Made by a program: the position numbers and the translations under genes. Shown here piece after piece: positions 9,044 to 17,094 of a stretch of DNA of 40,050 bases; positions within the stretch are counted from its first letter, which is position 1, and each line of letters starts with the position of its first letter. A model generated the notes under the pieces. That model saw nothing but the letters and a program-made list of their open reading frames with translations, searched no databases and was not told the DNA's origin. The stretch comes from CAZCAC01 sp964496575 (GTDB taxonomy: Bacteria; Planctomycetota; UBA1135; GCA-002686595), in NCBI GenBank assembly GCA_964496575.1, contig CAZCAC010000078.1:1-40050 (forward strand). Direction: 5' to 3'.

Positions 9044-10023
9044 GGGGAATCCGTGGGGTTCTGCTCCAGGGGTTTCGATGCGCTGCGTTCGTCCAGCAGG
9101 CGCGTGGCGAAGAACTCACCCGCGCGGTAGCTGGAGCGGACCAGGGGGCCGGAGGCGGTGTAGGCGAAGCCCAGCTCCGCGCCGAGCCTCTCGTACTCGC
9201 CGAAGCGCTCCGGCGTGACGTACTCCAGCACCGGGGCCATGTTCGTGGCGGGGCGAAGGTACTGCCCGATGGTGAGGAAGTCGACGCCGCTCGCCCGCAA
9301 GCGCTTCATCGCCTCGACCACTTCCTCGTGGGACTCGCCGAGGCCCACCATCAGCGAGGACTTGGTCAGGACCTCCGGATCGAGTTGCTTCGCCTCCCGG
9401 AGCGTCTCCAGCGACCGCTCGAAGGAGCAGCGCGGGTCGCGGATCTTCCGCTGCAGCCGGTCGACCACCTCGACGTTGTGGGCCAGGACGTCGGGGCGCG
9501 CGGCCATCAGGACGGCGAGCGCCTCGCCCCGGTAGTCGGGGATCAAGGTCTCGATCTTCGTCCGCGGGGCGTGGCGGCGAACCGCCTCGATGCAGCGCGC
9601 GTAGTGCGAGGCTCCCCCATCGGGGAGATCGTCACGATCGACGCTGGTCAGGACCAGGTACCCCGCGCGCAGCTCCGCCGCGGCGCGCCCCACCTTCTCG
9701 GGCTCGTCGGGATCGGGAGGCGCGGGGTGCTCGGCGGTCTTGACCGCGCAGAAGCGGCACCGACGCGTGCACTCCTCGCCGAGCACCATCAGCGTCATCG
9801 TCGCCGAGCCGCCGCTCCAGCACTCGCCCACGTTGGGGCAGCGCGCCTCCTGGCAGACGGTGTGCAGGCCGAGCTCTTCGGTGAGCCCCTTGAGGCGGGC
9901 GTACCCATCCCCGCCGGGCAGCGGGACCTTGAGCCAGGGGGGCTTGCGCCCGCCGTGAGCCACGGCCGCGGGATCGGGGCGACGCGGGCGGGGCTTCTTC
10001 GGCTCGGGATCGGAGGGGGGCAT
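9040..10023 (-). CDS. lipA: Lipoyl synthase
   Basis: A 327-residue radical-SAM enzyme that inserts two sulfurs into octanoyl-protein to make lipoyl cofactors. The auxiliary cluster motif CQEARCPNVGEC (C57, C62, C68) precedes the radical-SAM motif CTRRCRFC (C85, C89, C92). The C-terminal RSSYRAGE serine that ligates the auxiliary cluster is present. The ATG at 10023 is chosen; an in-frame TTG at 10053 would add ten residues but has no ribosome-binding site. A TATCCT box (minus strand, 10049-10044) would put the transcription start shortly before this ATG. The N-terminal 30 residues are proline- and lysine-rich and poorly conserved. It forms an operon with lpdA, matching supply of lipoyl groups with the enzyme that recycles them. 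Confidence 0.97.
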   Translation of the reverse strand: MPPSDPEPKKPRPRRPDPAAVAHGGRKPPWLKVPLPGGDGYARLKGLTEELGLHTVCQEARCPNVGECWSGGSATMTLMVLGEECTRRCRFCAVKTAEHPAPPDPDEPEKVGRAAAELRAGYLVLTSVDRDDLPDGGASHYARCIEAVRRHAPRTKIETLIPDYRGEALAVLMAARPDVLAHNVEVVDRLQRKIRDPRCSFERSLETLREAKQLDPEVLTKSSLMVGLGESHEEVVEAMKRLRASGVDFLTIGQYLRPATNMAPVLEYVTPERFGEYERLGAELGFAYTASGPLVRSSYRAGEFFATRLLDERSASKPLEQNPTDSP

Positions 10024-10101
10024 ATCGGGGCGGGCGGCCCGGCAGGATAGCAAAGGGGGGAGGCCGGCGTGGCCCGGGAGCAGCGGGTCGGGACGAGAAG
10101 A

Positions 10102-10142
10102 GGGCCCGCCCGGCCGGCGCGGTGGCTGACCAGGACGGGCCC
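10102..10142 (-). terminator. Likely terminator of the sigma-factor gene
   Basis: A 10-bp stem is formed by 10102-10111 and 10133-10142 (one G-U pair when read on the minus strand), with a 21-nt loop. The minus strand continues TCTTCTCGTCC, a weak T-rich tail. It begins 40 nt past the sigma-factor stop codon. Confidence 0.5.
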
Positions 10143-10182
10143 CGGGAGGAGAGAGTACGGGACTCGCGCGCGATTCTCGCGA

Positions 10183-11340
10183 TCAGACCAGGAAGGGGTC
10201 GATCGCCTTGCGCAGCGAGGGAGTGTTCATCTTGGCGATGGCGCGGACCTGGATCTGGCGCACGCGCTCGAGGCTCACGCCCAGGATGGCGGCGATCTCC
10301 GCGAGAGTGTGCTCGCTGTGCCCCTCGAGACCGAAGCGCAGGGCGATCACGTAGTGCTCTCGCTCGCCGAGGCGCTCGAGGGCGAGCCGCACCCCTTCCT
10401 GGGCGGTGAGATCCTCCATGCTCGGATCGTAGGGGCCCTCACCGTCGTCGCTACAGAGGAGATCACGGAGCGCCGCTCCGTCATCTTCCGAGTTGCCGAA
10501 CATGGCGTCGATCGAGTGCGTGGAGCGCGAGGCGCCCAGCGCCGAGGCGACGACGCTCTGCCCGAGATCCGCCTCGAGGGCGATCTCGGCGACCGAGGCG
10601 CGGCCGTCGCCGAGACGATCGATCGCCTCGTTGACGTGCTTCATCGCCTTCTGCAGGTACACCGGCACGCGCACGGTGTTCCCGAAGTTGTACAGGAGGC
10701 TGCGGAACGCCTGGTTCAACCAGTGCACCGCGTAGGTGCGGAACAGGAGACCGCGGCGCCAGTCGAAGCCGTCTACCGCCCGGAAGAGGGCGGAGGAGCC
10801 TTCCTGGACCAGGTCCATGCGGCTGACCCGGGAGTGGCTGTAGCGCTCCACGTTGATCAGCACCAGGTAGAGGTTGCGCTCGACCAGCTCGGTGCGCAGG
10901 GCGTGGAGCTCCTCCCAGCGGGCGACGACGTCGTCGGGGAAGACCTGCTCCTCCCCGCCGGGGGAGGCATCCTCGCCGGGGCGGATCGGAGTGAGGGCGG
11001 AGAGGTCCTCGAAGTCCAGCCCGGCCCGCTCGAGCGCGCGGTCGAAGCGAAGACGGGCGAACTCGATGCGACGCGCGAGCGCGGCTTCCTGCTCGCGGCC
11101 CTGGGTGATGATGCGGTCGACCTCGGCGCGGAACTGCTCCTCGATCGAGCCCGCGGAGCGGCGGTGCTCGGTGCCCGCGGGATGCCGCCAGCTGGTCGGA
11201 TCCGTGATCTCGAGGTACAGACCTTCTCCGTCCACCTCGTCGACGTACGCGGCGAGGGAGCGATCGAACGAGTCCGGATCACGAGCCAGGAGGCTCAGCG
11301 TCTCGTCCAGGTCATGGTGGTATAGGTACTTCTTGTCCAC
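10183..11340 (-). CDS. Divergent RNA polymerase sigma-70 family factor
   Basis: A 385-residue sigma factor. Residues 150-215 are region 2 (LVERNLYLVL, DLVQEGSSALFRAVDGFD), 216-290 region 3 (NTVRVPVYLQKAM), and 310-385 region 4 with the helix-turn-helix TLAEIAAILGVSLERVRQIQ. The N-terminal 150 residues do not look like a standard region 1.1/1.2. In region 2.4 the usual STYATWWIRQAI reads RTYAVHWLNQAF, so the promoter-melting aromatic pair is changed to His-Trp and the promoter specificity probably differs from housekeeping sigma. Translation starts at a GTG (11340) that has a good Shine-Dalgarno, AGGAG, seven to eight bases upstream. It is preceded by an unusually long gene-free region that may hold complex regulation. 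Confidence 0.9.
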   Translation of the reverse strand: MDKKYLYHHDLDETLSLLARDPDSFDRSLAAYVDEVDGEGLYLEITDPTSWRHPAGTEHRRSAGSIEEQFRAEVDRIITQGREQEAALARRIEFARLRFDRALERAGLDFEDLSALTPIRPGEDASPGGEEQVFPDDVVARWEELHALRTELVERNLYLVLINVERYSHSRVSRMDLVQEGSSALFRAVDGFDWRRGLLFRTYAVHWLNQAFRSLLYNFGNTVRVPVYLQKAMKHVNEAIDRLGDGRASVAEIALEADLGQSVVASALGASRSTHSIDAMFGNSEDDGAALRDLLCSDDGEGPYDPSMEDLTAQEGVRLALERLGEREHYVIALRFGLEGHSEHTLAEIAAILGVSLERVRQIQVRAIAKMNTPSLRKAIDPFLV

Positions 11341-12149
11341 GGGTCGTTCTCCTGAGAAGCCCCGCCGACCAGATCGGGCTGATCGGATCAGGGGAGTGAG
11401 GGAAGGGCTCGTTGGGAGACGGGCAGGCTTCGGCCTGCGGCAGTCACTACGTAACAGAGAACAATCCTGGACCTATCGATCCCTCGAAGCCGGAGCCCCG
11501 GGGGGGATGAATCCAGTTCCTGAGTTTTTTGTGCCTGCTGATCTACTCGGAGTCGGTTTCTGCGCGCTGCGCGCAGAAAGCAGGCTTGGAGGGCATTGAA
11601 GCACTCGAGAATCGCTATCTGAACAGTCGGTTGATCGGTTGGGTTGCGGGCGTCCGCCCGCGCTATGAGGAGCGCGGAGATCGGGTGCGGCCACCCGGCC
11701 ATCGGGTACCGCGGACGCGCCGAAAAGCGTGCCGTACCGACCTCTACGATCCCGTCGCAAGGGAGTGAGCGTCGTTCCGCCCGTCTGAACCAGTACGCGC
11801 TCTTCGCTGGCTGGATCCGCGGGACGGACACCGGGAAACGAGGTCCAAGGCGGATGGGCCTGCTTCCCATCCTCTTGGATACAAGTGACTAACGTGAGGT
11901 TCCGGCCCGGTCACGAAAAGCTCGTTTCCTTTCGCACCATTCGGAAACTGGTGGCGGAAGAAGGTCGTTATCGCTCGATTCGACAGTGCGATAGTGATCC
12001 TCCGGGTGGAGACATAGGCAATTCACCTGATGCTCGACGAATCACTCGTGCTGGAAAAGACAATCGCAATCTCTCCGTGACCGTCATGTGACAATCATCA
12101 GCAGAAACCGATGGGGTGAATGCTCCAGGAGGCGATGGACAAACGAAGA
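11341..12149. other. Gene-free region upstream of the sigma-factor gene
   Basis: About 0.8 kb with no open frame that resembles a protein and base use unlike the coding DNA on either side; 11880-12120 is visibly richer in A and T. It contains a near-perfect hairpin at 11557-11579 and a GTTTCC/GGAAAC inverted repeat at 11924-11948. It probably holds the promoter and leader of the leftward sigma-factor gene; a small RNA is possible but not shown. Confidence 0.6.
11557..11579. repeat. Perfect 23-nt palindromic hairpin
   Basis: TTTCTGCGCGC, one central T, then GCGCGCAGAAA: eleven bases on each side are perfect complements. As RNA this is a 10-bp stem with a 3-nt loop. It is not followed by a T-run on either strand, so it is not a clear terminator. 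It may be an operator or part of a leader or small RNA. Confidence 0.8.
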
Positions 12150-12180
12150 GCGGGCCTTTCCAGAAATGGAAGAGGCCCGC
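12150..12180 (-). terminator. Terminator of the acyl-CoA dehydrogenase gene
   Basis: GCGGGCCT (12150-12157) pairs with AGGCCCGC (12173-12180), continued by TTCC/GGAA after a one-base bulge, with loop AGAAAT. On the minus strand the hairpin is followed by TCTTCGTTTGTCC, an imperfect T-tract. It starts 27 nt after the stop codon. Confidence 0.65.
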
Positions 12181-12207
12181 CCCGATGAGCGCTTCGAGGA
12201 AACTGTC

Positions 12208-13452
<1,245 letters not shown>

Positions 13453-13515
13453 GGGGATTGCAGGGGGCTCGCGGGGATGGCCGGCGGGACGGCCGGGACG
13501 GGCAAAGGGGCGAAG

Positions 13516-13544
13516 AGTATACGGTCTTCCCGGGCCCCTTCCGA
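13516..13544 (-). promoter_or_regulatory. Candidate promoter of the acyl-CoA dehydrogenase gene
   Basis: On the minus strand TCGGAA (13544-13539) is followed after 17 nt by TATACT (13521-13516), a good -10 box. It lies 64 nt before the start codon. The same TCGGAA-N17-TAnnnT arrangement occurs at 36570-36598. Confidence 0.35.
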
Positions 13545-13774
13545 CCCGGCAGGCGGAGGAGAGTCGTCGGGGGCCTCGCGGGGTCGGCTCCGGCGGTCGA
13601 GGGCCGGTGCCGCGCGGCCCGCGATAGGCTCGCCGTGGCGTGGCCCCTGGCGCCCGGAGGCAAGAAAACATACACACCACGTGCGAAACCAACTCGATCG
13701 CGGTACGTCTTTCCCCCACCCGGGCGGGGCGAGCGGGTGAGCCGGCCCGCGCCGACAGGTCGTACCCAGGCCCC

Positions 13775-14950
13775 ATGTCTCCCCCCAACCCACTCGTCGA
13801 CCGCCTCGCCAAGGAAGCCCGCGAAGAGCGCGACCTCGCCCCCTACGCCGCCCGGAGCGCCCATTCCGCGGGCCGTCGCTTCCCCGAGGATCCCGACCCC
13901 CTGCGTACCCGCTGGGAGCGCGACCGCGACCGGATCACCCACTGCACCGCGTTCCGGCGCCTCGCCTACAAGACCCAGGTCTTCAACAACCGCCGGGCCG
14001 ACCACCAGCGCACCCGCCTCTCGCACAGCCTGGAGGTGACCCAGGTCGCGCGCTCGATCGGCAACCCCCTGGGACTCAACGAGTCGCTGCTCGAGACGGT
14101 CGCCCTCGCTCACGACATCGGCCACCCCCCGTTCGGTCACCGCGGCGAGCGGGCGCTCGACGAGCTGATGGCCGGCGAGGGCGGCTTCCGCCACAACGCC
14201 CAGGTGCTGCGCGTGGTCGACCAGCTCGAGCGCCGCCACCCCGACTACCGGGGGCTGAACCTGACCCGCGAGGTGCGCGAGGCACTGCTCAAGCACGAGA
14301 ACGACGAGGACTGGCCGGAAGAGTTCCGCCCCCGGTCGAACCAGCCGCTGCTCGAGGCGCAGGTCGTCGACCTCGCGGACTCGACCGCCTACAACATGCA
14401 CGACATCCAGGACGGGCTCGCCAACGGCCTGTTCACCGAGGAGGATATCGATGCGGGTGCGGAGCTGTGGCGGCGCTCCGCCGAGGAGGTGCAAGTTCGA
14501 CACCCCGGATTCCTGGAAGGGACGCACGATGAGAACCTGCGGCGCCAGCGGATCACCAACCAGCTGATCGGGTCCTGCATCATCGACCTCATCGAGAGCT
14601 CGAGTCGGAGGATCGAGGAGGCGGGCGCGAAATCCGCCGAGGCGGCGCGGAGCTTCCCGGCGATGTTGATCGGCCACTCGTCGGAGATGGGGCGGATGGT
14701 CGCCGACCTGCACGCGTTTCTGTGGGAACGAGTCTACCGGCATCCGTCGCTGCAGGAGTTCTCACGCTACGCGCGGGAGGTGCTCGGCACTCTCCACGAG
14801 AGCTACGTGAGGAGTCCCGAGGAGATGGCGCCCTGGTACCGCGAGTGGGTGGACGAAGTTGGCCTGCCGCGCGCGATTTGCGACTACCTCGCGGGGATGA
14901 CCGACCGCTTCGCGGAGCGGGAGCTGAAGCGGCTCGGGCGCGGCGCTTGA
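13775..14950 (+). CDS. Deoxyguanosinetriphosphate triphosphohydrolase-like protein
   Basis: A 391-residue HD-domain dNTP triphosphohydrolase. It has the N-terminal block RDRITHCTAFRRLAYKTQVF (52-71), then RLSHSLEV with H84, the metal-binding AHDIGHPPFGH (H113-D114, H117) and HNAQ, and a later DLADSTAYNMHD aspartate. It should split dNTPs to deoxynucleosides and triphosphate, controlling dNTP pools. Length matches the bacterial 'dGTPase-like' class rather than the longer E. coli Dgt. The ATG at 13775 starts the conserved N-terminus. It is divergent from the acyl-CoA dehydrogenase gene, with about 320 bp between them. Confidence 0.94.
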   Translation: MSPPNPLVDRLAKEAREERDLAPYAARSAHSAGRRFPEDPDPLRTRWERDRDRITHCTAFRRLAYKTQVFNNRRADHQRTRLSHSLEVTQVARSIGNPLGLNESLLETVALAHDIGHPPFGHRGERALDELMAGEGGFRHNAQVLRVVDQLERRHPDYRGLNLTREVREALLKHENDEDWPEEFRPRSNQPLLEAQVVDLADSTAYNMHDIQDGLANGLFTEEDIDAGAELWRRSAEEVQVRHPGFLEGTHDENLRRQRITNQLIGSCIIDLIESSSRRIEEAGAKSAEAARSFPAMLIGHSSEMGRMVADLHAFLWERVYRHPSLQEFSRYAREVLGTLHESYVRSPEEMAPWYREWVDEVGLPRAICDYLAGMTDRFAERELKRLGRGA

Positions 14951-14972
14951 GCGCGGTTCCCGAGCGACCTGG

Positions 14973-15365
14973 TCAAACGTCCGGCTCCGCGAAGGCCAGG
15001 ACGTGCCCGTCGGGATCGAGGCAGTAGCCGGCTCGGTCCCCCCAGTCTCGCGATTCCACCCCGCTGATCTCCCGGGCTCCAGCGCTCACCGCGCGCCGCA
15101 GCCACCGCTCCGCACCGTCGACGCGCAGGTACAGCTCCGCCCTCGGCAGGCCCGCTGCGCGCCCCGGGTCGGGGAGACGCTCCCCGAGCAGCGCACGAAT
15201 CCCCGCTTCGGGCATCAGTCCCAGCCTGGCCCCTCCGGGGAGCCGGAACTCGGTCATCCCCGGAACGTCCAGCTCCGGCGGTGCGTCGAGGATCGCGGCG
15301 TAGAACTCCGCACTGCGTCGCTGGTCCGCGACGTACAGGATGAACCAGGCCTCCGCATCGGGCAT
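14973..15365 (-). CDS. VOC (glyoxalase/bleomycin-resistance) superfamily protein
   Basis: A 130-residue protein with the two beta-alpha-beta-beta-beta repeats of the VOC fold: the first begins AWFILYVADQRRSAEFYAAIL, the second includes RAELYLRVDG, and the C-terminal strand GYCLDPDGHVLAFAEP matches the usual 'DPDGHxxxx' ending. The usual N-terminal metal-binding histidine is missing, so enzymatic or simple binding functions are both possible. Convergent with the dGTPase gene, ending 22 nt from it. Substrate unknown. Confidence 0.85.
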   Translation of the reverse strand: MPDAEAWFILYVADQRRSAEFYAAILDAPPELDVPGMTEFRLPGGARLGLMPEAGIRALLGERLPDPGRAAGLPRAELYLRVDGAERWLRRAVSAGAREISGVESRDWGDRAGYCLDPDGHVLAFAEPDV

Positions 15366-15391
15366 CTCCAGCGCTCCTCCGTAACCGAGAA

Positions 15392-15592
15392 TCAGGGGAT
15401 CTCACCAGCCCCGCACCCGCGCAGCGCCACGATCACCACGAGGGCGACCACGGCAACGAGCAGGATGGCGGCCCACCGCAGGCGAGGCACGCGCCGGCCA
15501 CGGTCCTCCGACTCCTCGGGCCGCTCACGCAGCGCCTCGAACATCGGCTCGACCAGGTGATCGTTCTCGCGCGGTCTGAACTCCCGGGACAT
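15392..15592 (-). CDS. Small single-pass membrane protein
   Basis: A 66-residue protein not recognised as a known family. The first 40 residues are charged (several Arg and Glu); residues about 44-60 are a strongly hydrophobic segment (WAAILLVAVVALVVIVAL) flanked by arginines, and the tail is short and Gly/Cys-containing. ATG at 15592 is preferred because GGTGGAG lies about nine bases upstream; a GTG five codons earlier is possible. It sits 26 nt upstream of the VOC gene on the same strand, so they may be co-transcribed. Confidence 0.65.
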   Translation of the reverse strand: MSREFRPRENDHLVEPMFEALRERPEESEDRGRRVPRLRWAAILLVAVVALVVIVALRGCGAGEIP

Positions 15593-15770
15593 GACGACAT
15601 TCTCCACCGGAGATCGTCGAGAGCAACCTCGAGGACCGGCAACTCACCCCCGGGTCGTGAAGTCACCGGAGTATCGGTGAGATGCGCGGTCCTGTCGGCG
15701 CGCTCGTCTACGTATCCGCTGCGAACCGAGGATCGTCGAGCCTCTCTCCCGAATCCTGGATCCGCAGAAC

Positions 15771-15775
15771 AGGAG
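15771..15775 (+). promoter_or_regulatory. Ribosome-binding site of the HMA selenoprotein gene
   Basis: AGGAG followed by seven bases and ATG at 15783. This strong site fixes the start and supports that the TGA-interrupted frame is a translated gene. Confidence 0.8.
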
Positions 15776-15782
15776 TCCGCAC

Positions 15783-16100
15783 ATGAACCATTCGACCGTG
15801 GCCGTCGCCGCCCTGACCCTGCTGGCCGGCCTGGGCTGCAGCAGCGACGAGGTGCCGAGCCGGAGCCTCAGCATCTCCGACACGACCGACCTCCAGGCCC
15901 TGACCTTCAGCGTCAGCGGCATGAGGTGACGGGCCGCGTGCCCGGTGCGAGTGCGGTCGGCACTCGAGAAAGTGGATGGCGTCGAGAAGGTCGGGGTCGA
16001 CTTCACCGACGAGACCGTGACGGTTCACTCGGGCGGCGACCTCGACGAGGGTGCGATTCGGAGTGCGCTGGAGGATGCCGGCTACGGCGTCGAGCTGTAG
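15783..16100 (+). CDS. Putative selenoprotein: exported heavy-metal-associated (HMA) domain protein with UxxxC
   Basis: If TGA at 15927-15929 is read as selenocysteine (U49), the frame gives 105 residues ending at TAG. Residues 1-19 are a short lipoprotein-like signal (TLLAGLGC, C19; the lipobox is imperfect). Residues about 41-105 are an HMA/MerP-like ferredoxin fold: FSVSGMRU, RAACPVRVRSALEKVDGV, EKVGVDFTDETVTV and ALEDAGYGVEL fit the family on both sides of the TGA without any frameshift. In ordinary HMA domains the loop is GMxCxxC; here it is GM-R-U49-R-A-A-C53, so the first Cys is replaced by U and the spacing is one residue longer. A SECIS-like hairpin follows. An ordinary stop with a dead 3' half, or a sequencing error for TGC, are the alternatives. 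Expected role: binding or reduction of a soft metal (Hg, Cu, Cd) or of a thiol in the periplasm. Confidence 0.75.
15927..15929 (+). other. In-frame TGA, proposed selenocysteine codon (U49)
   Basis: Sits at the metal-binding loop of the HMA domain, directly after Gly-Met-Arg. HMA homology continues in the same frame for about 55 codons to TAG at 16098-16100. Neighbouring genes use TGA as a stop. Confidence 0.72.
15948..15966 (+). promoter_or_regulatory. SECIS-like hairpin downstream of the TGA
   Basis: CGAGTGC (15948-15954) pairs perfectly with GCACTCG (15960-15966), leaving the 5-nt loop GGTCG. The loop starts 26 nt after the TGA, within the known range for bacterial SECIS elements, and its GGUC core equals that of the E. 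coli fdhF SECIS loop. A second 5-bp hairpin (15930-15944, CGGGC/GCCCG) lies between it and the TGA. The bulged U seen in E. coli is not obvious. Confidence 0.65.
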
Positions 16101-16214
16101 TGGCGCCGGACCGTTCAGGCGACCGGAAAGAGCTCGGTTACCCGGATCCCCACTGGATTCGAACTGTTGCCCGGGCGTAGATTCGGCCCTCACCGGTTCA
16201 GTGGAGATCAGACG

Positions 16215-16898
16215 ATGACCGACCCCCCTGCCATCCCTCACCCGCACATCCCACTCCCGCGGTTCGACCCGGGGATCCCAGCGGAGGAAGGCGCGCGGCG
16301 CTTCTACCAGACGATGAACCTGCGGCGCTCGGTGCGCGCGTTCTCGGATCGACCCGTCTCCCGCGAGACGATCGAGTGGATCGTGCGAGCCGCGGGGACG
16401 GCCCCCTCGGGCGCCAACAAGCAACCCTGGCGCTTCGTCTGCGTCGACGACCCGGAGCTCAAGCGCGAGATCCGCATCGGTGCCGAGGCCGAGGAGCGGG
16501 AGTTCTACGAGCGGCGGGCGCCGGCGGAGTGGCTGGCCGATCTGGCTCCGCTGGGGACCAATGCCGAGAAGCCGTTTCTCGAGATCGCACCGTGGGTCAT
16601 CGTCGTCTTCAAGCTCGTTCACGAAGTTGCCGGATCCTCGGATGAGCGGGGCAAGATCTACTACGCGGAGGAGTCGATCGGCATCGCCACCGGCATGCTG
16701 CTCGCCGCCGTTCACCACGCGGGTCTCGTCGCCCTGACCCACACGCCGAGCCCGATGAAGTTCCTGAGCACCATCCTCGAGCGCCCTTCGAACGAGCGCC
16801 CCTACCTGGTGATTCCCATCGGCTATCCGATGAAGGCATGCGAGGTCCCGGACATCGCCCGTAAGCCTCTCGAGGACATCATGGTCCTGAATCGATGA
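16215..16898 (+). CDS. Iodotyrosine deiodinase-like flavoprotein (nitroreductase superfamily)
   Basis: A 227-residue FMN protein. It follows vertebrate IYD along its length: MNLRRSVRAFSDRPV (34-48, FMN phosphate arginines), AGTAPSGANKQPWRF (60-74), IVVFKLVH, SIGIATGMLLAAVHHAGLVA, THTPSP with the Thr near flavin N5, and the C-terminal YPMKACEVPDIARKPLEDIM. The IYD-specific triad that grips the amino-acid zwitterion aligns as E94, Y98 and K119 (human E157, Y161, K182, with identical spacing). Inferred function: reductive dehalogenation of halotyrosines, or another halo-phenol. The ATG at 16215 has GGAG eight bases before it; a TTG at 16167 is less likely. It follows the selenoprotein gene by 114 nt on the same strand. 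No membrane anchor, unlike the mammalian enzyme. Confidence 0.88.
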   Translation: MTDPPAIPHPHIPLPRFDPGIPAEEGARRFYQTMNLRRSVRAFSDRPVSRETIEWIVRAAGTAPSGANKQPWRFVCVDDPELKREIRIGAEAEEREFYERRAPAEWLADLAPLGTNAEKPFLEIAPWVIVVFKLVHEVAGSSDERGKIYYAEESIGIATGMLLAAVHHAGLVALTHTPSPMKFLSTILERPSNERPYLVIPIGYPMKACEVPDIARKPLEDIMVLNR

Positions 16899-17094
16899 AG
16901 GTGAGAGCACCGGATCGAGCCCCGCCGCGGGCGATTCCCGGACCGAAATCGAGACTCGCCCCCCTCTGACCGAGCGCGCATGGCCCTCCGGAGGTCGCCC
17001 CGATCTCTCGGGCGCTCGCTTCCCGATTCGGCCCCGGCATCAGGTAGCCTACCAGGGCCACAATCGCCCCCCCCGCGTAGAGGTATCTGTTCTC
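16899..17094. other. Short intergenic region
   Basis: No gene. Contains a GGTAGCCTACC inverted repeat around 17044-17054, whose TAGCCT could serve as a -10 box about 45 nt before the next start codon, and GAGG just before that start. Too weak to annotate a promoter. Confidence 0.4.

Noticed and set aside
10069..11325. 418-codon plus-strand open frame
   Set aside because: Antisense to the sigma factor, which has regions 2-4 and a Shine-Dalgarno.
11885..12091. 68-codon frame in the long intergenic region
   Set aside because: GTG start without a ribosome-binding site and no recognisable sequence.
15783..15929. HMA gene as a short 48-residue protein ending at the TGA
   Set aside because: HMA homology continues past the TGA in the same frame for about 55 codons with no decay, so an ordinary stop is less likely; kept only as the alternative.
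15783..16100. TGA reassigned to Trp or Gly (variant genetic code)
   Set aside because: Several genes with complete C-termini here end in TGA, e.g. glutaredoxin, sigma factor and the SMP-30-like gene.
16130..16214. GTTCGAATCC on the minus strand, like a tRNA T-arm
   Set aside because: The flanking bases do not form a T-stem and no acceptor or anticodon arm can be drawn.
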